A stretch of 64,000 nucleotides of DNA, taken from positions 682,001-746,000 of the forward strand of contig CAVQRC010000004.1 in NCBI GenBank assembly GCA_963715045.1. The letters are read 5' to 3'. Each line of letters opens with the position of its first letter. The stretch's first letter is position 1. Shown here piece by piece: positions 20,145 through 29,102 of this stretch. Position numbers and translations under genes: made by a program. The notes under the pieces are model-generated. The model made no database searches. It saw only the letters and a list, made by a program, of their open reading frames with translations, and had not been told where the DNA came from. Origin of the DNA: CAVQRC01 sp963715045 (GTDB taxonomy: Bacteria; Planctomycetota; Planctomycetia; Pirellulales; Lacipirellulaceae).

Positions 20145-20681
20145 AGTCGACGACTCTCATTTCGCGTGGATGCAACGCTCCGTGTGCAAACGTCAAGCGA
20201 CGTCCGTCAAGCACGGGGAGGCGGCGTGATCCCTGCAGATAACCCGCCGCGTCGGAAGCCCTCCCTGAAAAGAGTGTCAGTCGCCAGGATCCGCGCCCTG
20301 TGGCAGCTGCACCATGCGTTCCCTCGCCCTGTTTGAGGCGGATCCAACCTACAAATTGGCAGCCGTTCTGACAAGATCCCCGATCGCACGAGGTGGCATC
20401 GTGGCGGCCGTTTTGGCGGTAAAACCCGCACATTCCCGGCCGCCGCGGTCGCGGAGTCGTCCCGCGTTTCTTGAACGCCATCCATGCCGCTCCGGGCGGC
20501 AATCCTCGTTGTCTTGCCCGGGGGGTCCTGTCGAACTCGTCCGTTCGGTCCGACTCGAGCAACAGGGGTATCGTCGTCTCCACGGATCTAGCTTGACCAC
20601 AAGTCGCCCGCAGCAGGCTGTACTCCATGTAGCCGTTGTTATGTCCGGGTAATTTTTGCGTGCTGGACTCGGACGCGCCCC
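20145..20681. other. Intergenic region upstream of the PKS operon
   Basis: About 540 bp with no supported gene on either strand. It presumably holds the promoter of the minus-strand PKS-NRPS operon, but I cannot point to a convincing -35/-10 pair. It ends where the first long repeat begins. Confidence 0.5.
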
Positions 20682-21455
20682 CGGGCAGAGCCCGGAGGTG
20701 GGCCCCCGAAAATCGGTAGGGGGTTTCAATCCGGTTTTTTTCCGTCGAACCAGTCACCCGGAGGATATGCGGCGCGTTGATTAGCTGCGAAGCAGCGGCA
20801 GCATTTAGCCGTGGGCGAGCGATGACGAGCCTCGGGCGAGGCTTCGCGTAGCCCACGGTTGTCTGCGGCGCAGTACGAACCCCGGCGGCGGCACGGCGGC
20901 ATGCGTTTCGCAGGCCGAGGCAGGAGATTCACGTGACGTAGCAGCATCGTTCGCTTCGCGAACGATTGAACAGCATCACGAGAGAGAATCAGTCGGTCGG
21001 CGAAGCCGACCACGTTCACCTGCCCGAAGGAGCCTCCGACGAGTCGTCGCCCGCCTGGCCGACGATGGTTCGCGGACGCGGGCGCGTTCTGGGCGAGCGC
21101 GGCAACCGTGGGCTCCGCTTCAACTCGCCAGAGGCTCGTCACGCTCGCCCACGGCTAGTTGCTGCCGCTGCTTCGCAGCTGTTCGCCTCGCCGCGATTTC
21201 TCAGCGTGCTCAGCGCGTCTGCGCGACCTGTCGCGAGTCCCCAGGCATCGTCGCCCCTGAGGGACGTCTCGACCAAGGCAACGACGCCCGAAAACCTTCG
21301 TTCCATGCACAGCCCCCCAGGCTCGTGGGTGTCTGGTTGCGGTCCAACACGCACCCCAGATGCGATCAAGCGGAATCGTTTGAATCGACGCAGCAATCAC
21401 CAAACGCCCGCCAAAAACTCACATTTTCGAGGGCCCAGCCCGAGGGCTCTGCCCC
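20682..21455 (+). mobile_element. Noncoding MITE-like element, copy 1 (about 775 bp)
   Basis: The ends are inverted repeats of about 33 bp: left GGGCAGAGCCCGG then GGGCCCCCGAAAAT; right, read on the opposite strand, GGGCAGAGCCCTCGGG then GGGCCCTCGAAAAT. Inside, the arm at 20790-20865 (AGCTGCGAAGCAGCGGCAG then AGCCGTGGGCGAGCG) recurs inverted at 21105-21182 (GCTCGCCCACGGCTAG then CTGCCGCTGCTTCGCAGCT), forming a large palindrome. No transposase or other protein is encoded. A near-identical direct copy lies at 26311-27090 and an inverted, internally deleted copy at 55402-55665. Confidence 0.8.
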
Positions 21456-21469
21456 AGTGATGCGTCGTT

Positions 21470-22480
21470 TCATCCGGCCAGTTCGCTGCAGCTTGTCATC
21501 GCGCGGACGTTTTCCAACGGCGTGTCGCGAGGCACTTCGCAGCCGGCACCCACGATGTACCGCTCGCCCGCCTCGCGACGGCAGGCGGCGACCGCGGCCG
21601 CGACTTCGTCCGCCCCGCTGTCTCGCAGCACGGCGACCGGATTGATGTTGCCCAGCAGGGTCTGGTCGGGCCCCATTGCCGCCCGGGCCGCCGCGATCGA
21701 GGTGAAATAGTCGAGGTCCACAATCTCGCAGCCCAGCCGACCCATGCCTTCGACAATGGCATTCGTGTTGCCGCAGATGTGCAGCCGCACAGGAACGCCC
21801 ATTGCATGGATCCCGTCGACAAGTTTCTGCTCGTAGGGCCACACGAGTTCGTGATAGAACTTCGGGCCGATCAGCGATGCCGCGGCGTCGCCGATCCCGA
21901 TCAGATCCGCACCTGCTGCGACCTGGGCCCGGGCGTAACGGAGCTCCATTTCCACGACGAACTCGAACAGCTCGCGGACAAAACGGGGATCGTCATACAA
22001 GTCGAGCATGAGGGTATTGATGCCCCGCAGGTCCGCCGCCTCGGCACAGGGACCCTCGACCCAGCCCATGATGGCCTTCTCGGCGCCCACGCGTTGTTTC
22101 ATCAACTCCAAGGCCTTAATGGCCGTGTGCATTCGCCCGCCGCCGAGCGGGTCGGGAACGATCAGTTCACGTAACTTCGACTTGTCGGCCAACAGGGCGT
22201 CGCTCTCGACGATGGCAGCCGGTTGATCGTCGTAAAACTCAATGTGGGCGCCGCAATCGGCCGCCTCACGAGCGGGATCTGACATGTTCGACACGATGTC
22301 GAGGTCCAGCAACTGGGCGGTGCGAATCTGGGCTTCGGCGAGAACCTGGTAGTCTTTGACGTAGTCGCCGTACTTCGCGCCGATCTGCTCGGCGCAAAAC
22401 ATCATCACGACGGGCATCACCGGCAGCCGATCCACCGGTTTGTGTTCGAGAAAAGCAAACACTCGTTCGCGACCGTTCAT
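21470..22480 (-). CDS. UroD-family methyltransferase (MtaA/MtbA-like)
   Basis: The 336-residue protein has the uroporphyrinogen decarboxylase fold as used by corrinoid methyltransferases (start region NGRERVFAFLEHKPVDRLP). It has the zinc-type motif of methylcobamide methyltransferases: LHICGNTNAI (His-x-Cys) near 232 and a later Cys in GAGCEVPRDTP near 311. These are features of enzymes moving a methyl group between a corrinoid protein and a thiol or another acceptor, not of haem synthesis. The neighbours (corrinoid protein, activation protein, second UroD-like enzyme, homocysteine methyltransferase) support this. It stops 14 bp after repeat copy 1, and the upstream activation gene ends 18 bp before its start, on the same strand. 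Confidence 0.85.
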   Translation of the reverse strand: MNGRERVFAFLEHKPVDRLPVMPVVMMFCAEQIGAKYGDYVKDYQVLAEAQIRTAQLLDLDIVSNMSDPAREAADCGAHIEFYDDQPAAIVESDALLADKSKLRELIVPDPLGGGRMHTAIKALELMKQRVGAEKAIMGWVEGPCAEAADLRGINTLMLDLYDDPRFVRELFEFVVEMELRYARAQVAAGADLIGIGDAAASLIGPKFYHELVWPYEQKLVDGIHAMGVPVRLHICGNTNAIVEGMGRLGCEIVDLDYFTSIAAARAAMGPDQTLLGNINPVAVLRDSGADEVAAAVAACRREAGERYIVGAGCEVPRDTPLENVRAMTSCSELAG

Positions 22481-22498
22481 GGTGACCTGAATGCTCCC

Positions 22499-23296
22499 TT
22501 ATCTTCGCATCGCACAGTTGTAGAGTTCGCAGCGATCGCACGGCGAGCCGTGCGACTGAACCTGGTCGGCCGGCCCCAGGCCGATCAGCCCGGAGACGGA
22601 CTTCAGCGGCCGCATGACACACTGTTCACTCAACGTGACACCGGCCGCTTCCCCGCCGAAGAGTGCGAACAGTTTGACTTGCTCGGTGAGAGCCATGCCG
22701 CAGTAGCCGGGACTGTACGGCAGGGTCGTGGCCAGGCCGGAATCGCCAAACGACCGCCGGAGCTGTTCCAGGACGGCCGTTTCGGCCGCCTCGGCTCGTT
22801 CCGCACCGACTGCGTTGGCGACCATGGCGGCCAGGTCATCACCCTCCGACAACAACTGGCTGGCAAATTGTTCGACGGCTCCGCCAGCGGTGGCGACGAA
22901 GGCAGCCACCAACTGCGACGGTCCCAGGAATTCGCCAATCGCGCCGGTGAACTTCGTAACTCCGGACGGCGTATGGAGCGTCAGCGAATGGCGATCGAGA
23001 TCGACGACCGATAGCACCAGGTATGCGGCCCGGGGAGTCGCCACCGCGGCCGCCTGGTCCACCCAGGCGTCCAACTTCGCACGCAGCCCCTGTTCGGGAA
23101 CCCTGCCCACCGGATAACCGAGGTAACGCAGGACCTCACTCCGATCAACCGCGGCGTCCACCCGCTCTACGAAACGCGGCTGGTGGTCGACACATTCGGG
23201 CGGCACCCAGGTGGGATCCGGTTTGGATTCTCGTTCAACCACGGCGGCGACTTTGAATGGTACATGATTATTCGTGGACGCATCCTGAGCGGCCAA
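22499..23296 (-). CDS. MetH activation-domain-like protein
   Basis: The 265-residue protein resembles the vitamin B12-dependent methionine synthase activation domain. It includes the SAM-binding style motif YSPGYCGM near 195 and a helical N-terminal part with LRYLGYP. It ends in a Cys-rich stretch (CDRCELYNC) that could bind metal or a cluster. Such stand-alone proteins are thought to help reactivate oxidised corrinoid proteins by reductive methylation, which fits the corrinoid gene transcribed away from it. As drawn, the start is TTG; GTG at 23242 is an equally plausible start and would leave a wider divergent promoter region. Confidence 0.82.
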   Translation of the reverse strand: MAAQDASTNNHVPFKVAAVVERESKPDPTWVPPECVDHQPRFVERVDAAVDRSEVLRYLGYPVGRVPEQGLRAKLDAWVDQAAAVATPRAAYLVLSVVDLDRHSLTLHTPSGVTKFTGAIGEFLGPSQLVAAFVATAGGAVEQFASQLLSEGDDLAAMVANAVGAERAEAAETAVLEQLRRSFGDSGLATTLPYSPGYCGMALTEQVKLFALFGGEAAGVTLSEQCVMRPLKSVSGLIGLGPADQVQSHGSPCDRCELYNCAMRR

Positions 23297-23343
23297 GTAT
23301 ACAGGACGAATACACTCAGCTCAGATTTCGGAGAGAAACGAGC

Positions 23344-23991
23344 ATGTCAGATGCCAACGTCGACGCGACCCGACTCTACGACGCGATCCTCAACGGGGAT
23401 GCCGATATGGCGGTTCAAGTAACCACCGAGGCTCTGGCGGCGGGCGTCGATCCGCAGGTGCTGGTCAACGAGCGGATGATTCCGGCGATGGATGAAGTCG
23501 GTCGCCGGTTCGAGAATGCCGAGTATTTTGTGCCCGAGCTGCTGATTTCGGCGCGGGCGATGAAAGGTGCGCTGGAGCTCCTGCGGCCGTTGCTGACCGC
23601 GCGGGGCGTGGAGCCGTTGGGGCGGGTGGTGATCGGCACGGTCAAGGGGGACCTGCACGACATCGGCAAGGGACTCGTGGCCGCGATGCTCGAGGGGGGC
23701 GGGTTCGAGGTATTCGATCTGGGCGTGGACGTCGACCCGGAAACATTCGTGGCCGAGGCGCGGCGGAACAACGCCGACTTGATTGCCGTATCGGCCCTGT
23801 TGACGACCACCATGACCGGGATGAAGGCCGTGATCGAAGCGACCAGCGAAGCCGGCCTGGGCGACCAGTGCAAGGTGATCGTGGGCGGCGCTCCGGTGAC
23901 GCAACACTTCGCCAATGCGATCGGCGCCGACGGCTACAGCGACACGGCCAGCGGAGCCGTGGCCGTGGCCCGGCAATTGGTGGGCGGATAG
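23344..23991 (+). CDS. Corrinoid (B12-binding) methyltransferase protein
   Basis: The 215-residue protein has a helical methionine-synthase-like cap (about 1-85) followed by a B12-binding Rossmann domain. The lower-ligand motif is GDLHDIGKGLVAAML near 98 (DxHxxG), with GGAP further on. It is of the MtaC/MttC/MtbC size class and should carry the methyl group between the substrate-side and acceptor-side methyltransferases encoded next to it. ATG 23344 is preceded by GGAGAG. It is the only plus-strand gene of the cluster and is divergent from the activation protein by under 50 bp or about 100 bp, depending on the latter's start. Confidence 0.92.
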   Translation: MSDANVDATRLYDAILNGDADMAVQVTTEALAAGVDPQVLVNERMIPAMDEVGRRFENAEYFVPELLISARAMKGALELLRPLLTARGVEPLGRVVIGTVKGDLHDIGKGLVAAMLEGGGFEVFDLGVDVDPETFVAEARRNNADLIAVSALLTTTMTGMKAVIEATSEAGLGDQCKVIVGGAPVTQHFANAIGADGYSDTASGAVAVARQLVGG

Positions 23992-24007
23992 AGGCTTCGG
24001 GCGAGAA

Positions 24008-24160
24008 CAGCGATGACTAATGACGAAGCACTAATGACTAACGAATTCCCAATGATCAATAACCAACAATGCCCAATGCCCAGGACCCACCATGGTTCGT
24101 CATTGGGGCTTGGGCATTCCTTAGTCCTTCGTCATTAGGCCTTAGTCATTACCCTTCCCT
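24008..24160 (+). repeat. TGACTAATGACTA hairpin repeat, full copy
   Basis: The left arm (ATGACTAATGACGAAGC, CTAATGACTAACGAATTCCC) and the right arm (GGCATTCCTTAGTCCTTCG, TTAGGCCTTAGTCATTA) are inverted relative to each other, so about 150 bp can fold back. The right arm supplies the last codons and the TAA stop of the minus-strand gene beginning at 25337, so it is not purely intergenic. Confidence 0.8.
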
Positions 24161-25337
24161 GCTGTCTCGAACATCGCCACGATGTTCTCCGCCGGCACGT
24201 TCGCCTGGATGTTGTGCACGGGAGCGAACACGTAGCCGCCGCCGGGTGAGAAGATGCGGACGTGCTCTGCGACTTCACGGGCGACCTCATCGGGGGTGCC
24301 AAAGGGGAGCGTGTGCTGGCAGTCGAGTGACCCGCCCCAGAACACGAGCTGGTCGCCGAATTCCCGCTTCAGCCGTGCCGCCTCCATCCCGCCCGCACTG
24401 GTCTGGACGGGATTGAGAATGTCGACGCCCATCTCGATCAGCGAGGGGATCAGCGGGAAGATCGCGCCGTCTGAATGGAGCATCACTTTCATCGCCGTGT
24501 TTGCGTGGATCCATGCCAGACCCGCTGGTAAAAAGGCATGATCCTTTCGCGGAACATCTTCACGGATATGAACGGCGCGTGCTGCGTGCCGAAATCGTCG
24601 CAGATCTGCAATACCTGGACGCGATCGCCGACGGCAGCGACGAATCGCCGCAGATTCTCCAGCCACGCTTCGACGAGTTTGCCGTACAGGGCGTCGACGT
24701 AGTCCGGTTCGGTGGCCAGCGTGATCATCCACGATGCGAAGTCGCCCGTGCCAAGCCCGTAGAACAACTCATAGGGTGGGCCGAGCGGCGCGACGATTGC
24801 GAAATCGGTGTTTTGAAACAGGGCCTCGGCCTGAAAGCGGTAGTGTTCGCAATCCTGATCGTTGAGCAGGGCCGGTTGAAGGGTCGCGACGTCGACGTGT
24901 GCGGCGCCGGGATACTTTTCCAGACGGTCGAAGTAGAAGCCATCTTTGGGCATCCGGGCAATTGCCTGGCCATCTCGCCGGAGCACGAGGCTGCCATCAG
25001 GCTCGGCATGGGGCCGGAACATGCCGGGCACTTCCACCGGGGTCCCGTCAAACAGTCGCCACGGATACCAGCGTTCGTTGAGAATGCCGAAGGCGACGTG
25101 GGGGCGATACAGCCCAACCACATCAGCACCAAGACGTTCCATGACGGGCCGCTCGACTTCGGCCAGCATCTGGTAGACGTCGAATACCCGCGTGGTCGTG
25201 CGGATTTTCAGCCGCTCTTTGAGCTTGTGATACGCCGAGGCCGCGATGCCCGATTGTCGGGTTCCGCCCAGATCGATCGGCAGGCGATCGGGCTGCTGGT
25301 GATGGATCGCGGCGAGAACACGTTCGCGAGAGTTCAT
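24142..25337 (-). CDS. UroD-like corrinoid methyltransferase (one frame break)
   Basis: Second uroporphyrinogen decarboxylase-fold protein, about 398 residues when joined. It starts MNSRERVLAAIHHQQPDRL. The later part has MLHSDGAIFPLIP, where the zinc Cys of the MtaA type is replaced (His-Ser-Asp), and GGSLDCQHTLPFG. It resembles the substrate-side enzymes that demethylate O- or N-methyl compounds onto a corrinoid protein; the substrate is unknown. The frame breaks near 24511-24518: FYQRVW is followed in the other frame by WIHANTAMKVML, so one base appears to be missing. The start overlaps the stop of the homocysteine methyltransferase gene (ATGA), which marks an operon. Confidence 0.82.
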
Positions 25338-26209
25338 CGGCCCAGGCTCTGGGTGAGGGCCTTGATGTAATCCGGGCCCGTTCCACAGCAGCCGCCGACA
25401 AAGCTGGCCCCTGCCGCGACCAGGGCTGGTGCCTGGGCCGCAAACTCTTCGGCCGTGGTGCGGTAGACGACCTTGTCGCCCTCCAGTTCTGGAACGCCGG
25501 CGTTGGCCTTGATCCAGATCGGACGGTCAGTCGCGGCATGCAACTGATGACAGACATCGACGTAAGACTCGATTCCTTGCCCGCAGTTGGCCCCGATCAC
25601 GTCGGCCCCGCAGGCGGTCAGTTCGCGAGCGGCCTGTTCGACCGTCGTGCCCATCATTGTCCGGTCTTTGTGTTTGCCGCTGTCGAACAGCATGCAGGCC
25701 ACGACGGGCAGGCCTGTCGCGCGGGCCGCCTGGAGGGCCAGTATCGCTTCGCTCAGATCGGACATCGTCTCGAGGACCAGGGCGTCGACGCCCGCGGTGG
25801 CGAGCGCGGCGGCCTGTTCGGAAAACGCTTCCTGTAGTTCTTCGGCAGTGACCTCGCCGGTCACGAGCATTTTGCCGCTGGGCCCAATCGAGCCGAACAC
25901 GCAGCCGCGACCCTCGGCCGCGCGGAGCGAGATTTCACCGCCGGCCCGGTTGATCGCCGCGGCCTGGTCGGCCAGTCCGTAGCCCGCCAGCGCCACCCGG
26001 TTGGCCCGAAACGTGTTCGTCAGCACGATCCGACTTCCCGCCGCGAGGTATGCCCGCGGGACCTGTTCGACGACGTCCGGATGCGACAGGTTCCACGCAT
26101 CGGGGCAGTCACCACTCGGCAGCCCGCGGGCCAGCAACTCTGTACCCCAACCCCCGTCGGTGACGACGGGCCTGTCGCTCAACAGTGTTGCAATCAATTC
26201 CGCCGCCAT
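25334..26209 (-). CDS. Homocysteine S-methyltransferase family protein
   Basis: The 291-residue TIM-barrel protein has the zinc Cys motifs of the betaine-homocysteine / MetH N-terminal module family: GANCGQG near 208 and GGCCGTGPDYI near 275. It begins DGGWGTELLARG, typical of the family. It should transfer a methyl group to homocysteine, or act on a related thiol. With a separate corrinoid protein and activation protein nearby, the cluster resembles MetH modules on separate chains. I chose ATG 26209 because family similarity begins there; an upstream start at 26302 would add unrelated residues. Confidence 0.9.
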   Translation of the reverse strand: MAAELIATLLSDRPVVTDGGWGTELLARGLPSGDCPDAWNLSHPDVVEQVPRAYLAAGSRIVLTNTFRANRVALAGYGLADQAAAINRAGGEISLRAAEGRGCVFGSIGPSGKMLVTGEVTAEELQEAFSEQAAALATAGVDALVLETMSDLSEAILALQAARATGLPVVACMLFDSGKHKDRTMMGTTVEQAARELTACGADVIGANCGQGIESYVDVCHQLHAATDRPIWIKANAGVPELEGDKVVYRTTAEEFAAQAPALVAAGASFVGGCCGTGPDYIKALTQSLGR

Positions 26210-26310
26210 GAATGTCGCTCCTCTCGCTGTCGAGGCTTCGGGGGTGAAGTGCCCGCAGCCCGCGGATGTCCTTGTACTACAGATCTCTGTCTGTCTTCGC
26301 AATGGTCGGC

Positions 26311-27090
26311 GTCAGCCCCCGGAGCCCCCGGCTCTGCCCCTGACAACTGATCGGGGGTTTTTGTCCGGTCTTTAGTTCCGTCGAACCAGTCACCCGGAGG
26401 ATACGCGGCGCGTTGATCAGCTGCGAAGCAGCGGCAGTATTCAGCCGTGGGCGAGCGATGACGAGCCTCGGGCGAGGCTTCGCGTAGCCCACGGTTGTCT
26501 GCGGCGCAGTACGAACTCCGGCGGCGGCACGGCGGCATGCGTTTCGCAGGCCGAGGCAGAAGATTCACGTGACGTAGCAGCATCGTTCGCTTCGCGAACG
26601 ATTGAACAGCATCACCAGAGAGAATCCGTCGGTCGGCGAAGCCGACCACTTTCACCTGCCCGAAGGAGCCTCCGCGACGAGTCGTCGCCTTCCTGGCCGA
26701 CGATGGTTCGCGCGCGGGCACGTTCCGGGCGCGCGACAACCGTGGGCTCCGCTTCAACTCGCCAGAGGCTCGTCACGCTCGCCCACGGCTAGTTGCTGTC
26801 GCTGCTTCGCAGCTGTTCGCCGCGCTTCGATTTCTCAGCGTGCTCAGCGCCTCTAGGCGACCTGTCGCGCGTCCCCAGGCATCGTCGCCCCTGATGGACA
26901 TCTCGACCAAGGCAACGACGCCCGAAAACCTGCGTTCAATCAACAGACCCCCAGGCTCGCGGGGGTCTGGTTGCGGTCCAACACGCACCCCAGATGCGAT
27001 CAAGCGGAACCGTTTGAATCGACGCCGCAATCGCGAAACGCCCGCCAAAAACTCACATTTTCGGGGGTCCAGCCCCCGGCGAAGCCCTCG
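26311..27090 (+). mobile_element. Noncoding MITE-like element, copy 2 (direct repeat of copy 1)
   Basis: It follows copy 1 almost base for base from CCGTCGAACCAGTCACCC through the large palindrome to CGCCCGCCAAAAACTCACAT and the right terminal repeat (ATTTTCGGGGGTCCAGCC). Differences are scattered substitutions and a few short indels; the left terminal repeat is more diverged than in copy 1. It encodes no protein. With copy 1 it brackets the entire corrinoid methyltransferase cluster in direct orientation. Confidence 0.8.
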
Positions 27091-27164
27091 TTGTTCTACA
27101 CAAGTAGAGGCTCGCGTCCTCGGACGCCCCTAATCCAGCCCTCGCAGCGATCCACAGGTCGGGA

Positions 27165-27290
27165 TGAAGCCACAGAGGTCGCCGAGGACACAGAGCACCG
27201 GCACGGGGACCGGACCGGACCGCATCGCCGTAGCGGTCCGTGGACGATTTCTCTCTGTGCCCTCGTCTTTCTCTGTGGCTTTCCTTCGAT
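27165..27290 (+). repeat. CACAGAG/CTCTGTG inverted-arm repeat, copy 2
   Basis: Begins GCCACAGAGGTCGCCGAGG, ends TTTCTCTGTGGCTTTCCTT, with a GC-rich centre holding its own short inverted repeat (GGACCGGACCGCAT and its surroundings). Sister copies are at 5846 and 54790. The remaining sequence to 27474 shows no supported gene. Confidence 0.75.
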
Positions 27291-27474
27291 ACGACCGGAT
27301 TGGCTACCGAATCAAGCTGCGACGTCGGCCGGGCTGAGGTCTCTGTGGTTCAACACGCGGAACCATGAGGGCTTTGCCGGGGGATAGCTCGGATGCGTTA
27401 CAAACCGCGACGGTGCAAGCCCGTTCGGAGCGAGGGCAGTCGCGCGGGGCACGCATGAACCGGCCGCTGGCCTC

Positions 27475-28713
27475 TCACTCATCGGGGCCGAGCGCAACGA
27501 TGGCATTTACGCCACTGGAATCGTTCAGCGGTTGCGACTTGACAAAAATCCGCGTTCCATCGGTCGCCGGGGATGAGAAGAGCTTGGATCCCTCTACCGG
27601 GCGAAGTTGCCAGCGAACTGCGCCGCTCTCCAAATCGAACGCGTGAAGCATCCCGTCGCCGACAGCGATGTACACGGAATCGTTGGTAACAATCGGCGCC
27701 GAATAAATGGGCACGGGATTTTCTGTCGCGAACATCCACAGCAGCCGGCCGGTCTCTCGATCACAGCAATGCACGCGACCGTTGCACGAACCAACGACCA
27801 CACGATCGCCGGAGATGCCGATCCCCGATTCGATCCGCCCGTCCGTCGTGTGTTTCCAAAGCACGCGCCCCGTCGTGCTGTCAAAGCAATAGAGATGTTC
27901 GTCCTGGCTTCCGACGAACAACCGGTCGCCGTCAATGGCAGGGTCGCCGAGGATCCAGCCCCGGGTCTGGAAAGTCGCGGTTCGCTTGCCCGTCGCGCAG
28001 TCGAACGCCACGACGCGGCACTGGTCGAACACGCTCTGAAAGACCTGTTTCCCGTCAGTGGAAATTCCCGTCGGTCGGGCGACCGTGCCCTCGAAACGAG
28101 CCCGCTCGCCGTCAAAACCGGGTGGGTCGGGTGGTGCGTCGCGGCCAAAGTCCGCACTCCATTTCTTGTCGCCGGTCACCGCGTCAAGCGCGTGCATCTG
28201 CCCTTCGCTGTCAGAGAAGTAGACCGTCTCGGTTGGCTGCCAGACGACACAGCGTCCTACGCTGTGCTTGACTGGCTGATTCCACAGGAGGATACCGCTT
28301 CCGCTCTCGACCGCCGTGAGGCCCTTGCGGGTTGTGAAGAAGAGTCGTTCGCCGTCGCAGGTGGGAGGAAAGTACACCCGCTCGCCATGATCGTGCGTCC
28401 AGATCGGAATGCCCTCCCTGGCGGTCACGGCCCTGACAACGCCCTGGTCATCACCAAAGAAGAGCATCCCGTCCGCAGTCGCGGGATCGCTGACATCAAG
28501 CGGCTGCCCACGATCATCCGGCTGGGACACGTAACGCCAGACGACTTGTGGCGCCGCCGCCATCGCGAGGTCAGGAATCAGGCCCGTCTTCTCAGGAAAG
28601 CGGTCACCGAGTGGAGTGGAGGGTTGGCCGGCGTGCGTCTCGTTGGTTGTCGCGGTGGCGATCGACACTGCAAGCAGCGTCCCAACCAACAGCAGGCAGG
28701 ATCTGAGTCGCAT
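27475..28713 (-). CDS. Exported PQQ-type beta-propeller protein
   Basis: The 412-residue protein has a Sec-type signal peptide (RLRSCLLLVGTLLAVSIATA) and repeated PQQ-like blades, for example VVRAVTAREGIPIWTHDHG, MHALDAVTGDKKWSADFG, LYCFDSTTGRVLWKH and HAFDLESGAVRWQL. This fold acts as a scaffold or a binding propeller outside the cytoplasm. Catalytic residues of a PQQ dehydrogenase are not evident, so I would not call it an enzyme. ATG 28713 sits directly before the signal peptide; the longer 5' extension is Pro/Phe/His rich and unlikely to be coding. Confidence 0.88.
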   Translation of the reverse strand: MRLRSCLLLVGTLLAVSIATATTNETHAGQPSTPLGDRFPEKTGLIPDLAMAAAPQVVWRYVSQPDDRGQPLDVSDPATADGMLFFGDDQGVVRAVTAREGIPIWTHDHGERVYFPPTCDGERLFFTTRKGLTAVESGSGILLWNQPVKHSVGRCVVWQPTETVYFSDSEGQMHALDAVTGDKKWSADFGRDAPPDPPGFDGERARFEGTVARPTGISTDGKQVFQSVFDQCRVVAFDCATGKRTATFQTRGWILGDPAIDGDRLFVGSQDEHLYCFDSTTGRVLWKHTTDGRIESGIGISGDRVVVGSCNGRVHCCDRETGRLLWMFATENPVPIYSAPIVTNDSVYIAVGDGMLHAFDLESGAVRWQLRPVEGSKLFSSPATDGTRIFVKSQPLNDSSGVNAIVALGPDE

Positions 28714-29102
28714 GGCAGCGTGGGGGAAAGTTGGGAAATGCGGGAATGGGCAGACAGGCGAACAGGCAGATAGGTGACACGGGCGAATGGTAGGAATGTT
28801 TTCAGGAAACAAGATTCTGGAGGCCAATCACGCGATGGACTGCTTCCAGAACTGCAATGCTGCGGGCTCTGGCGGCCCGATAGGTAGAGCCCGTTTTATC
28901 CATTTCATCCAGAGAACGCGAGCATAGCGGGCAGCGTTTGCGTCATAGGTTACTCCTAAGGAATCACTCGCCAATCGCCCCCGCAGGCTGGCCTGCATAG
29001 GCTCGTCGTGCCCGCCGACTGATACGTGCGTAAGCGGGCAAGGCCGATGGGGAGGCGATGGAACTGATACCAGGCGACGCCGTGTCTGGTATGATCCGTG
29101 GC
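28714..29102. other. Intergenic region between divergent genes
   Basis: About 390 bp between the divergent PQQ-propeller and DUF1559 genes. I see no further gene, repeat copy or clear promoter here. Confidence 0.4.

Noticed and set aside
20056..20856. Minus-strand frame running from the repeat into the PKS start
   Set aside because: It lacks domain content and crosses a noncoding repeat boundary. Its ATG at 20160 is out of frame with the FAAL domain, so I kept the TTG start.
20682..21455. Group II intron or retron reading of the repeat
   Set aside because: There is no reverse transcriptase, and the terminal inverted repeats fit a miniature transposable element better.
21470..22480. HemE (haem biosynthesis)
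   Set aside because: The HxCG zinc motif and the corrinoid neighbours indicate methyl transfer, not uroporphyrinogen decarboxylation.
27475..28713. PQQ-dependent alcohol dehydrogenase
   Set aside because: Only propeller blades are seen; the calcium/PQQ catalytic residues and the expected length of about 600 residues are absent.
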